NCBI GenBank assembly: GCA_029531795.1
Contig: JAPEIS010000009.1
Span: 930,001-994,000, forward strand
DNA length: 64,000 nt
Source of the DNA: Sclerotinia nivalis
Lineage: Eukaryota; Ascomycota; Leotiomycetes; Helotiales; Sclerotiniaceae
Direction of reading: 5' to 3'
The notes beneath the pieces are model-generated. The model was not told the DNA's origin and ran no database searches. It worked only from the letters and a program-made list of their open reading frames with translations. The position numbers and the translations under genes are program-made. Below are positions 23,455 to 34,807 of this stretch, in pieces. Numbering within the stretch: position 1 is the first letter of the stretch; every line of letters starts with the position of its first letter.

Positions 23455-24720
23455 TTCCTCTCTCTTTCTCTCTCTCTTTTGGTTTTGGTTTTGGGTTTGG
23501 AGTTTCGCTTAAGTTTTTCTATTATTCTTTGGATTCTTCTTCTCTCTCGTTTGTCCTCGAGCTCTCCCATCTCTCCTCTCCCTCCTCATCTTGCCTTCTC
23601 AACTTCTCCTTTTATATCTAACATCAAACAAAAATCTTCCATCTTCCATCTTCCATCTATTCGTCAATTCATATAAATCCCTCCCACTCTCCCCTTCCAC
23701 ACCAAAAAATTCACAACCTCAACCCTATATACTCTATCCTTCACTAAGAAATCAAATTTCACAATTTCAACCCTACAAACTTCATCCTCACAATATAATA
23801 CAACTGTCGGTATATCATGTGACTAGCCTCACATAGGGAGCCGTACCACTAGCGAGCTCTAGCCCCTTCCCCTTCAATATAAATAGCCCCCTCATTTCAT
23901 AGTGTAGCAATCAAGAATCAATAAATACAAATACTATAATAGTACTATGCGAGTAGTATCACCGAAGTGATACCAACAACAACATAATACAATAACTCAC
24001 CAATTCCTTCAGATCCTTCAAACTATCTACTTATCTAATACTCATCCCTATCCCCATCCCATCCCCATCCATCTCTACTAATCCAATCTAATGTAATCTA
24101 AATCACACCCATCAACCCCATCAATCCCACCCATTCCAATCTAACCTCAAATACTCCAACCTCAAATACTCTAACCCCAAATTCCAAAACCCCAAATTCT
24201 CAAACTCCAAATCCCCCCCTACACACACCCCCAACCCCAACCAATCCTCCTAATCCTCCTACTCTTCCCAAAAACCAGAAACCCAAAAAAATCCCATTCT
24301 ACAGCCCTTCATTCCCTCCCTATCTCCCTACTCTTCCGCCTCTCTCTCCCCTTTCCCCATTTTTCCAAATTCCTTTTCCCCTTCCTCCACTCCATTCCTC
24401 TACACCTCTCTTCCCACTCCACCTCTCTTCCTCCCTCCTCTCCCTTTCTCTCCCCTCTCCTCATCTTTCCAATTTCCTTCCTTCCCTCCCTCCATATCTC
24501 CATATCTCCCTCCATGCCTCCCTTCATACCCCTCTAATACTATATCATATCATATCATACCACACCCCATCTCCCCCCCCCACAAAAAACCAACCAAAAA
24601 ATAACAACACTTCTATAACAACCCCCAAAAATATAATTTCAATATATTTCCTTAATTTCATATTGATTCTCCCCCCCTCCTCTCCCTCCCTCTCTCACTC
24701 ATTCCACCTCTAAAAAAAAA
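23455..24720 (+). repeat. Strand-asymmetric pyrimidine-rich tract (about 1.2 kb) hosting a solo LTR
   Basis: Apart from the LTR at 23805-23978, the plus strand here is overwhelmingly C and T plus A, with few G. Examples are TC runs at 23460-23480, CTCCATCCC-type words at 24040-24130 and CCTCTCTTCCC words at 24300-24520. Long pseudo-open frames on both strands are products of composition, not genes. An A-rich run (AAAAG words) and TATATACATA repeats follow at 24712-24795. Confidence 0.7.
23805..23978 (+). mobile_element. Solo LTR (174 bp) with 5-bp target-site duplication
   Basis: The element begins TGTCGGTAT and ends ATACCAACA, so its ends are inverted repeats (8 of 9) with canonical TG..CA. 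It is flanked on both sides by ACAAC (23800-23804 and 23979-23983), a 5-bp target-site duplication. Inside are a TATA box (TATAAATAG, 23878-23886) and, near the 3' end, a perfect 7-bp hairpin (GTATCAC, CGAA loop, GTGATAC, 23956-23973). No second copy or internal retrotransposon sequence is adjacent, so this is best read as the product of LTR-LTR recombination. Family is not assignable by eye; the small size would suit a Copia-type or non-autonomous element. Orientation is inferred from the TATA box. Confidence 0.82.
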
Positions 24721-25170
24721 AGAAAAGAAAAGAAAAAGAAAATAACATAAAATAAAATAAAAGATTCATATATACATATATATATACATACATACTCTAT
24801 TTTACTCTACTCCAAATATAAAAAGAAATGATAATTATAGATTGTATACTAATTACTAGCCTGGCGGCTTAACTTTAAAGGTAATCCCACTATATTAAGA
24901 CTTCATTAATATCTACTTTGTACTTTCTACTTGGTACATTCTTATATCGGATAATCAAAATCAAAATCATAATCAAAGTCAATCACAGGTATATCTGACA
25001 GATTGAAATTGACAATATATTTAAATAGCATTATTAGATAGGTAGGTATCGATTCCTCTACCATTTCATTCCAATTCATTACATACTTTTCTTCCCAGGT
25101 CTAGTTGCCCTCCAAAACGAACTCCACTCCCATTCTCATCCATTACGTCTACCCTCCTTTTCTTAAGTCA
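24721..25170. other. AT-rich spacer downstream of Git1-like gene
   Basis: This holds A-rich and TATA-repeat low-complexity sequence followed by ordinary AT-rich DNA, including the 3' flank of the minus-strand transporter. No gene is seen. Confidence 0.4.
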
Positions 25171-26870
25171 TTAAGAAGAAACCACCTCCTCCTGCTTTTC
25201 CCCAACTTCATGTCTAGCCGTAGCCTCCTCAAGATTTTCCGCCTTTCTCAATCCCATTTGATTAGTATCCCATCCCTTACTCTCCAAATACTCTCTAAAG
25301 CTCAAATCTTCCGTAGTAATAGTATCCTGTCCAACATGCGGTAAAAAGCAAAGCGCCAAGATCGCACTTAGAATACACCCAGAACTCGAAACATAAAATG
25401 GATATTGCGCTGAAGAATTTGCATCACCGCCTGCTGCCTCAATGTATGGGAAAATATAGGTGCCAACAAAAGCACCAATTTTACCAACTGCAGCGGCAAT
25501 GGCATAGTATTGACCTCTCACACCCGTTGCGGAGGTTTTAGATGCGAGAAGTCCGATGTTATCGCCTGGACCAAGTTCGCCGAGGGAAAGGAAGATTCCG
25601 TATACAACTACGAAAGCTGGAACGTTCTTTACTTTAGACAATACTGGGTACAATCCGGACATGATGAAGCCAACAATACCCTGCAATGTGACTCCTATCG
25701 CGAGAGCATAGCGAGGTCCGATCCAATCTGAAAAGAAGGATCCGAGAATAGCTCCAGGAATATAGAAGAGATTGATGACAGTATTCCAGCCGAATGATTG
25801 AGATAGTGGCGCCGAGTCTCCGTAAATGTTACTGAGAATTTTAGAGGAGTAGATACCAAATGAATAGGTTGAGAACTATTGCTATGTATTAGTATAAATC
25901 AATTCGATAAATTGAATGCCTACATACGTCGTAGATGAACCAGATCAAGGAAACTATCAATAATCTAAACCAATAGTATCTGATCACAAGGCCGTAGGGA
26001 ATTTTAACATTTTTCATGCTCTCCCTATTCATAATTAGCAAGTTTTAGTAACAATGAAAGCCTTTAGCACATACCTCTGAAATTCTTCTGGCTCCTTCAA
26101 TTTGAGTCGAAGATAAATTAAGAGCAACGGAGGAACTACACCGAGACCAAGTGAAATTCTCCAGGCAGCTCGCAAGTGATCTTCCGAGCAAATGACAACC
26201 AATAAGTATGGTACAAAAGCTCCCATGACAAAACCCCAATCGATCATGACGTTCGTGAAGATAATAAACCATCTGTTTCGAGTACCAGCTTTTAATTCTC
26301 CAGAAGCCTCAGAACAACCAACAGATCCAGCGGGATATTCTCCTCCAATTCCTACTCCGACGAGGAAACGATAGGCAGCAAGTGCAGCGAATAAACCCCC
26401 TGTGCTTCCTTGATATCCATATGAACCAGCGCCAAGAGCAGCAAAGACGATAAGAATTACCGTAGACAGCGTAAGTGTATTTGCTCTGCCCCATTTGTCA
26501 CTGGTGTAACCAAATATGATCATACCAGCAACTGTACCAGCAAATGTAATGGCAGAGATGTTTTTAACGGCGGCAGATTCTGTGTATGTTTTTCCGTAAA
26601 TTTTTCCGAGCATGGTAGAGACTGATCCGATTACCTGCATGGAGATATTAATATGCTATTATACTTGAGGAGTTTGGGTATAGAAGATTGGCATACGTTA
26701 TTGATGTAACCATCGGAGAATAATCCTGAGCCACAAGCCATAGCTGGCCAAAGACGTTCCCATCTTGTCTTTGGGAGGTCGGCGAGAGGGTCACTGTTCC
26801 CTGGACTCGAATTCGAATCGACAGTAAGATCATTGGCCTCAGCCGCCGATTTCTTGTTCCGATTAAACAT
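25171..26870 (-). CDS. MFS transporter of the Git1/phosphate-permease type (probable glycerophosphodiester transporter)
   Basis: Four exons (26870-26697, 26634-26075, 26024-25928, 25875-25171) give 511 residues, close to yeast Git1 length. A hydrophilic N-terminus ends in the conserved-looking WERLWPAMACGSGLFSDGYI, which leads into helix 1. The loop motif GYTSDKWGRANTL and the helix-4 motif GVGIGGEYPAGSV are typical of phosphate-permease-like symporters, and GPGDNIGLL in the second half fits the same group. Known relatives import glycerophosphoinositol or glycerophosphocholine at the plasma membrane when phosphate is scarce; that substrate is inference. ATG 26870 is the first in-frame Met. 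The C-terminal tail is acidic and ends EEVVSS. Confidence 0.88.
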
Positions 26871-27480
26871 TTTCCTTGAGTGACAATCGCACAAGGACCT
26901 AAAGATTAGATTTGGGATTTGGGTCTTTGAGGAAGATTGTAAGAAATGTGTTCCAAGAAAAATGAAAAATGGGCGGGCAAGTAGTCTTAAATGAGAATGA
27001 AATGTAACGACGTATGCGAACTTTCAAGTGATGGAAGGTCAGCTAAGTCAAATTGAACCTAGCTTTTAGCTAAAAGCCTGGGGTCTAGAAATGAAGCTTT
27101 TTGTACTAGGGTCAGTAGCTTAAACCCAAATACGCCTACCGTTATTGTAATATTAATACACTTCTCCCCAGTGATTATTATACTTGCATATGGACTTGGT
27201 AGGGTAGTACTAAATTAGTAATCAAACCTCTCCTGCAGTATCTCTTAGCAGCAAGTGAATCTGTTCAGAAATCCATACCTACCTACCTACCTAGGTAGAC
27301 ATGGGCATGGATTTGTGACATCGGATATATCCAATTGTTTGTGGTTGAACCTGATGATCCCTTCCATTTTCTTAAATGGGAGAGATCAATAGGAAAGCTA
27401 ATCTTGAATTACATTCTAGAATTCTGCCACCCACTTATCAATCAAATACAAATCAATTTGGCAGGTGCTCAAATCTGTGT

Positions 27481-27506
27481 CTCTCTCTCTCTCTCTCTCC
27501 CTCTCT
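27481..27506 (+). repeat. (CT)n microsatellite
   Basis: A pure CT run of about 18 bases passes into CCCTCTC. A short GGGCA pentanucleotide repeat (about 27541-27566) lies 35 bp further on. Confidence 0.85.
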
Positions 27507-27819
27507 TTTTCCGTGATCTTTCGCGCTGCTGCGATGTAACGGGCAGGGCAGGGCAGGGTAGGGCATAGAGCTGCATGTGATGAGAAATAATATCCATACC
27601 CAGCCGTGTGTGGATGTCAAAAACTTCCATCCAATGATTAACATCCATTTCTCAGGTGGGGTAAATGTGGATATGACTTGCGGAGTAGACTGTGGTCCAC
27701 CCTCCAGCTTTTTTAGACGAAAAGTATGACCGAGGTCCTTGCGATAACAATCAAGTTGCAATGTGTTTATCAGATAACAGCCGCCAATCCTCAATCCATA
27801 AGTTCCATTTATACACCCC

Positions 27820-27953
27820 TCATATCTCATATCTCATATTCTTATCTCTCATCTCTCATCTCTCATATTCTTATCTCTCATCTCTCATCTCTCGTCTCTC
27901 GTCTCTCATCTATCATCTCTCGTCTCTCGTCTCTCATCTATCATCTCTCGTCT
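27820..27953 (+). repeat. Degenerate CATCTCT minisatellite
   Basis: Consecutive 7-bp units of ATCTCTC and GTCTCTC with TATCATC interruptions fill this stretch, giving about 18 imperfect copies. Confidence 0.85.
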
Positions 27954-29972
27954 AACATATTGAGTATCAATCAAATCATTACACTTCCAAATCATCACGA
28001 GTAGATTTTTCCACTAAGGTTACCACCACCTGACTACCCTTAAATTTGAACATAACGTTACGTCTGTCAACTCGGCATAAAATCCAGAGCATTTAAAGCC
28101 ACTCGCTCATACCGTCTAACTTCTTATCCTTGTTCGCGGCGATATCAAGCTTTCTACTTCCGAACTGTGGAGCTTATGCATCCAATCATAAAAAGGTGAT
28201 GAAGCACGCCCATCGACGATAAGGAAGCCTATCGAAAATAAATCCGCACCGGTTTGCCCGATCTTGACAATGGGGCACACTAAAAGTTAAAAAATGGGAT
28301 AAGAGTGCTTACGACTTGACTCAATGAAGAAGGATCATCCCAGTGTCCCAAATTCTCTTCTTTTGATACGAGCCGTTTCTACTCGCGAGTATTAGCATGT
28401 GCATGTGTAAATGCTGCTTATTGGATTGGCTACCTACTACGAGGTTATAGTATACCGTTCCAATTCTTCCAATATTGGTCAAAAATTGGTAACTTGTAAA
28501 GATGCGTTAGCATACCTAGTATCAAGGGTATAAATATAGATCTAGTTTCTATCCAAACTGTCGGGCAAGAACTACTACCCTTGGCACAGGATCCTAATAC
28601 CCGAAGAACAAATACTTATTGTTTCTTTTCCCAACTAGGACTTAGTCATTTTCTATCCGCATACTCGCCGATTAACTGATAAGAAAGAGGTTTCGGAGAT
28701 AATTGTCTCTCTTTCCATCTGTATCTTTTATCTTCCAGCTCCTCCATCATGCATTGAACGTTGTACTCTTCTGTGCCACCGCCTTTTGGTGGTATTGATG
28801 AAAATTTGGTTTCTAGTGGTAAATGTGTATCATATTTGTACTGGAAAGCTTCAGCCCTATCTGATGTGATCTGACACCGTTTAGAGTTGCTAGAGTTCAC
28901 CTAGTGAAACATAAAGATGTCGAGTTGACCAAAAGCTGTGACTAGCCAACCCAACTTGGGGGCAGAACAATTTATTCTTCTTCTATAACACTTTTTTGTT
29001 AATCTTTATACGCTTTCAACTCATTTCGTTTTCAATATTATAACTATATAATAAAGATTCACATATTTTGAGTACTTTAAGAGTTTTGATGAATTGAGTT
29101 TTTCCCGTAGTTCGTGGTGAAATGTTATTTGGTTAATAAAGAGAGTATAAGAAAAGTTATTTCTTTATTTCAAATCATAACAATAACATTATGTCATCTC
29201 AGCATCGCAGTTTACCACCCTTCGAGTTCAACAAGCTAGCACCGCTTCCTCTGCTTTCAAAATCTATAAGCAACGCATTCTCCTCTTGAATTTCTTTCCC
29301 TCCTCCACTCCTTTCCCTCTTCAATTTCTTCCCAATTCCTCCTTGTCTGATAAACTCACCATACATCATAAACCACTCATCATATTGAGCCACCTCAAAT
29401 TTCCTCACCATATTATCGCAATCACCATAACAATTACCTCGATTTCTTTAAGCACAGGACTCGAGACCTGCTTCTTCACTATAGTTTAACCATTCGAAAA
29501 AAAAAAAGCCTTAAGATAGTATAGGCAGTCATTGCATAACTACGTTGTAAACAGCTATATAATGAAAGAATCATCGTGGTAAGACTTACGTGTACAGTCC
29601 TATACTGTTTGTAATGATATATATAATTCACTTCAGATTTTGGATAATTAGGACGAGAAAGAAAATCTTAATCGTTTTCTGGAATGTAGTTTTTTGGGTG
29701 TTGGAGATGGGATGCTAGTGGAGAGAATTGAGTCATTTCAGGGTCCTTTGATTGCCAATAGTATGGGCTATGGGCTGTAGTTCAGTAATCAGAGCTTTTA
29801 GTTCTTGAATTTGATTAGAAGATATAAATTGTTTTTGAATATTGAATTGTTTTTATGTATTGAATCCGCTTTTACATATTAATTTGACTTCAAACACCGT
29901 GGCAACGACAGCTCATGCCTAATCTACTAGGTAGTCCGGACCATAAGATACTATTAGATATTGCTTTAGTCT

Positions 29973-29992
29973 AGCACAGCACAGCACAGCAC
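29973..29992 (+). repeat. (AGCAC)4 microsatellite
   Basis: Four perfect AGCAC units are present. Confidence 0.85.
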
Positions 29993-31870
29993 CTCCATTC
30001 GTATACATAAAATTCACTCCTCCTGAACTTGGAAATTTGATCTATTCTCCACTTCTTCCCTCTGACTCTATAATCAATAGATATCTACACCTTGAGTCAC
30101 ATATATATGGGCATGATATAAGGGAAGAGACGGATCGAATAGCTGCCTAAGAAATGGGAAAGGCTATCTATTGAGCATAGCAGGTCACAAGAGGACTAGA
30201 AGTATGATATGCCTCTTTCAAACGATTATTGCATACTGCTAGAGCAGATATAAGCTATAATTACCTAAAATTGTAAAGTCTCATATCTATGAAATGGAGA
30301 TTATGCAGTATGATTCACATGCTTGAAATTTGAGACATAGCGGTCGTTTCGGATATGTTGTTGGCGCTGATAATCGGGAGATACTGCTGAGATGAACCAA
30401 TTGTGGAGTCAGTATGTTGTGAATAGATACTTTCGAAATGAGACGTAGGATTGTCATTTTCGGCCCTAAAGTTATGATGGAGGGCCGAGGTTAGTCCGTG
30501 GATGTACTGAAGTGAAGTTTTTCTTGACAAAGAGCGGTCTGAAAAGCTGGAGGTAGAGGTAGTGATATAATAGTGCAGCCGTGCTCAGTGGCAATAGTAA
30601 AAAGCGCGCACTTGGTCACGATTCTCTCTTTTCTGCCATATTCTCTTGCAGCCCATGCATGTAATAAGGAGTTCCAAACCATTAGTTTTCGTCTACCCGT
30701 TTACATAATTGCTCCTTCCCATCGTACTAAATGTTGATGTGGAAGATTTACCTAGTGTCCCTGCATATCAAACGGAGAAAACTTCATATCAAACGGAGAA
30801 CACTTCATCATACTTCTGCAGTAGCTCTCTCAGCAGCACAGCTACCGACAGTGATAAAAAATTATACATCACAGAATCAATATGGTTTTATACATTTTTG
30901 AAAAGAAATTTGGCTTTCTTTATAATTTCCGTCATGATAACCAATTCGTGGATGGTATCTATAAATGCATAATAGGAATAGTAAACACCATCTCGAATGA
31001 CCTGTATACGAACGTACTCTATAGCTTAGAATCTACTATACATATCAGTCATCAAAAAACAAGAAATCAGAGAACTCGATTTTGGGAAAGCAAGGGAGGA
31101 ACTTCCCGCTTACAGAATGGCTGCTTGCATCCCTAGAGCTCGCAATCGGGCATTAGTTTTAAAATCTGGATAGTAATTCGACAATAAAGAATTCTTGAAA
31201 CTTTTATTGATTTTATTAATTTGGTTTGATTGGAAAATTCAAAGCATAACTAGAAGGCGCATTTAGATTATTTGAATCAGATATAAATCGAAAATTCAAA
31301 CTTTAATTTCTCAAGATTATAATTTTATAATATTTTTTCTTCAAGTTTTTATTGAGTGATTATATGAGTATGAATAGAATATACTTTTAAGATTTTAATT
31401 AATTATATTGATTCTTTGTAAAGTTACTAATTGATGGGAATGCTATTTTTGATATAAATGATAGTTGAAATGAAAGGATTGATCAAAATATAAGATAGGG
31501 GATTTGTTTCTAAAAGAATCCTACTCTAGATATATTAGTTCCAATATCTTTAACTCTTTACTATCATCCATCTTTTCTCATCAGTTTTCGTTGTTCAGAA
31601 TGTGAGAACTGTGGTAAGCTAAGAACATAAATGATTGAAGATTATTCTTTAGTTGTGTATCTATAAAGACTGGTTCTTTTATATTAGGACATAATTAAAT
31701 GATCCCAGAGTTTTCCACAGTAATACAGAGCTGAGACACAAACTAGTATAGGGCTGAGAAGAAATTCAGATCTCGGAAGAATTATCTATCGGATCTCGGA
31801 GCCTGTTACACCCGATGGCTTTCACCAGGAAGAACTACAACCTATGGTAACACAACCATGCAGCTTCCTA

Positions 31871-32080
31871 GTGCTGCTGTTCACTCCCTAATGCTGCTGT
31901 TCACTCCCTAATGCTACTGTTCACTCCCTAATGCTGCTGTTCACTCCCTAATGCTACTGTTCACTCCCTAATGCTGCTGTTCACTCCCTAATGCTACTGT
32001 TCGCTCCCTAGTGCTGCTGTTCACTCCCTAATGCTGCTGTTCACTCCCTAGTGCTGCTGTTCACTCCCTAGCACTGCAGT
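31871..32080 (+). repeat. 20-bp minisatellite, about 10 copies
   Basis: Ten head-to-tail units of a 20-bp sequence beginning TCACTCCCTAATGCTGCTG run from 31881, each exactly 20 bp. Variants are limited to a few positions (GCTGCTG/GCTACTG, AATG/AGTG, one TCGCTCCC). The array ends about 120 bp before the start of the repeat-bearing gene at 32202, so it sits in that gene's promoter or leader. Confidence 0.92.
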
Positions 32081-32201
32081 ATACTTCTGTGTTTGTATTT
32101 TATAAAAGTAGACTTCTGTATTTGCAATTCTCAATTCATATAATACACCAAACTCCATGTATTACTTACATACCTAATAGCCTTCATCATATTGATCAAT
32201 C

Positions 32202-33904
32202 ATGATCGGTCATCTTGTATTGAGGCGATGCCACCTTCTCGTCACCAAAGGCAGATTCAAATCCTGTCTCCCTGATGTTCTTTTTCGAACTTCTCCACAA
32301 AGTCATGTCGTAGCACTTGCTATGGTCTCCAGCTCATCTAAGCAATGGTCTCAGGTATGTTTGTATCTGGAATATCCTTCTTATATCTTCAATCATGATT
32401 TCTTCCTTTGCTTTTGTTAATTATATTAAATTCCAAACTAATGATTCTTTTTACAATTTAGATTGTATCTCAACAACAAACTGTCCCTATCCAAACCTTC
32501 CAAGAATTACCACTCGAAAAAAATGTGTATGATGCTTTTCAAAATCTCAAACACAATTCCTCTCTTGCCAAGACATTGCCTATACTCGACGAACAAGCAG
32601 TCCGAAATGTTGGAAAAAACCTTCACAAGTTTGTGATAGATGATGAAGCCATGATAACAAACAACGGGCCTTATTTCAAACGTCAGCAGAAGAAGTGGGC
32701 ATCTATGGAACAGAAGCTGGAAGACCACAAGATGCAGTTGGAAGACTACAAGATGCAGCTGGAAGACCACAAGATGCAGCTGGAAGACCACAAGATGCAG
32801 CTGGAAGACCATAAGATGCAATTGGAAGATGTGGAGATGCAATCGGAAGGTTACAAGATGCAGTTGGAAGACCACAAGATGCAGCTGAAAGACCACAAGA
32901 TGCAATCGGAAGATTACAAGATGCAGCTGGAAGACCACAAGATGCAGCTGAAAGACCACAAGATGCAATTGGAAGATGTGGAGATGCAATCGGAAGATTA
33001 CAAGATGCAGCTGGAAGACCACAAGATGAAAATTTCAAATATGCACACCAACTGTTGTCAAACTGAATTCCTCAATGTTCTAAGAGACCTGGTACGTCAA
33101 ATTTTTAGCAAGAGCAAGCGGATCCCAGATGGTATACATTCGGAAACCACTAGGAGAATCCGAGGACGTCGGAATGCTGAAGTGCATAATGTAACATTTG
33201 AGGGTTGCATAAATGCATGTCAGAGCTTCATGGCAGAGAAGGACTCTCCTTTAGAATGGGAGGCTATGTTTGAAGGCTTCTTCGAAGTTTCTTTGAATGA
33301 AGCTAAAGAGAAGCTTCTTCCACTTGATAAGGAATTCCCCGACTTTCAAATCAAAGCTATCATGACTGCTCAAGCCGAGTTACTGCTCGGTTGTCAAATG
33401 GACCAGTTTCCAAAAAAATTTCAAAAATGGCTCAAGGCAGTTCGTGAATACCCTGATTTGCAACAAGCCCATCATCCATCCTCATCCTCTCTTTCATCCT
33501 CTCTCTCATCCTTTTTCTCATCCCCTCTCTCATCCTCTCTCTCATCCTCTCTCTCATCCTCTCTCTCATCCTCTCTCTCATCCTCTCTCTCATCCTCTCT
33601 CCCATCCTCGACAAAGCCAGAATTAGAAAAAGACTCTGCTCCGACAAAGCCAGAATCAGAGAAAGACTCTGCTCGCCTATACGAAGCTCAGAAGCATATT
33701 CGGAAATTAGCTGTCGAATGTCTGCAGTCCGAAAAAGAAGATCGAGCTAGAGCAGCAAGAAAGGGTATGACCATAGGTGTTCCTATCAGTCCGAGATACC
33801 TAAAGAAGAGAAATGATAAATGGAAGAAAGGGGGGCAATGGAAGAGTATAGTGAAATTGAGTAAGGATTACAATGCTTTATCCAAGAAAGCCTGGCGAGG
33901 ATGA
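32202..33904 (+). CDS. Hypothetical protein with a 7-residue tandem repeat domain and Ser/Leu-rich repeat
   Basis: Two exons (32202-32354 and 32462-33904, donor CAG|GTATGT, acceptor TTTAG) join in phase 0 and give 531 residues. Residues of about 134-240 are some 15 copies of KMQLEDH-like heptads, encoded by a 21-bp tandem repeat with H/Y/V and L/S variation. The stretch is very charged and should be helical, although its Met/Leu spacing is not a textbook coiled-coil pattern. A middle region (about 240-390) lacks repeats and looks globular. A Ser/Leu block of SLSS units (12-bp repeat, 33480-33611) follows, then a duplicated TKPE(L/S)EKDSA motif and a basic C-terminus (KKRNDKWKKGGQWKSIVKLS). 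No family is recognised. Both repeat blocks should vary in copy number between isolates. An upstream minisatellite adjoins the leader. Confidence 0.7.
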
Positions 33905-34807
33905 GAGAGACTGATTGAAAGGGAAGAAAGCCTCCTGAAAAAAGTAATCAATTTTGAGTGACAGGTTTTGGGATGAGGTTATCATGGCTGGAGTTATCTT
34001 TCTTTGATCAGAGTTAGAAGGGAATCAGAGATTGGCATCTTAGAATTGGGATTGAGACAGGGACAGGGATGGAGATGTCATGGTGAATAAGTACTGGTTT
34101 TAGATATCTGGTTATTGAAAAGGTGTCAAAATTTCGGATAGAGGGGAGTTCGAAGACTGTGTTTTGATTCCACTGGTGCTCTTTGATTTTTAATGACGAT
34201 TTATGAATGATGACAAAGAGTTGTGATGGCGGCAAACTTTAATAGGATTACTCAAAACAATAGATGATGTTTCTTACATGCATTTCAAGGTTGATTTGAA
34301 TTGTGATTCACAGGTTGATCCGAAGAGGTTCGAGGTAGGATTTGAGGTAAATTCTTAGGTTGTTTTGGTTGTTGATCTACTAATAGTTAAGGAGTGATCT
34401 CATGCAGTAATTGTAGGTCAATCCAGCTAGGTACGATCTGAAGTATGATTCAAAGGTTGATTCAAAGTACGATTAAATTAATTACAATTAGAAGTACATC
34501 TTATCAAGTGGAATTAAGAAATGCGATTCTCACTGAAGCCAAGTAGAACTAGATAAAAAAAAAATAGGCCAGAGCGTCTGGTAGGTGCAATAGTCACACG
34601 CAAAATACCAATCAATAAATTGATTTGTGCAAGCCGAAGTAATTTCAGCAATGCATTATACGTGATAAATAATCTAGTATTTTGACAATAAATTTGATTT
34701 CATACCATCTGTCTAAAGATCAATGATAGGAAGGAACCGAGTTAAGCTTTTAGGCCTTAGTGATGATCTCTTCAGATTTTAGTCTTGAGCTCCCCTCAAG
34801 CCTTTCC
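33905..34807. other. Intergenic region with degenerate TTGATTC repeats
   Basis: No gene is supported. Between about 34280 and 34480 there are loose repeats of AGGTTGATTC/AGGTTGTTTT-like words. The remainder is AT-rich 3' flank of two converging genes. Confidence 0.4.

Larger units (their letters stand above)
26871..32201. other. Repeat-rich, largely gene-free interval (5.3 kb)
   Basis: No recognised gene was found. Two minus-strand frames have a mildly protein-like look but no start or partner exon I could validate: 28646-28900 (84 codons after a CACTAG|GTG acceptor-like site) and 29199-29411 (70 residues from an ATG). The rest is AT-rich with the micro- and minisatellites listed separately, plus CCTA repeats at 27276-27295. 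The part after 31140 is extremely AT-rich. Confidence 0.4.

Noticed and set aside
24309..24527. Minus-strand frame rich in Glu, Arg and Gly
   Set aside because: Purely a product of the pyrimidine-biased tract.
28646..28900. Possible final exon of 84 codons on the minus strand
   Set aside because: No upstream exon or start was found that joins in phase; kept only as a remark in the interval entry.
29199..29411. 70-residue minus-strand frame from an ATG
   Set aside because: Composition is basic/acidic-biased and no family or neighbouring exon supports it.
32507..33038. Long minus-strand frames with FQLHLV/ASCGLPA repeats opposite the 531-aa gene
   Set aside because: They are the complement of the 21-bp coding repeat and owe their openness to its three-base periodicity; the plus-strand gene has splice sites and non-repeat domains.
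33432..33647. Minus-strand frame with MRERMRE repeats and plus-strand frame with HPLS repeats
   Set aside because: Both are alternate readings of the Ser/Leu minisatellite inside the coding exon.
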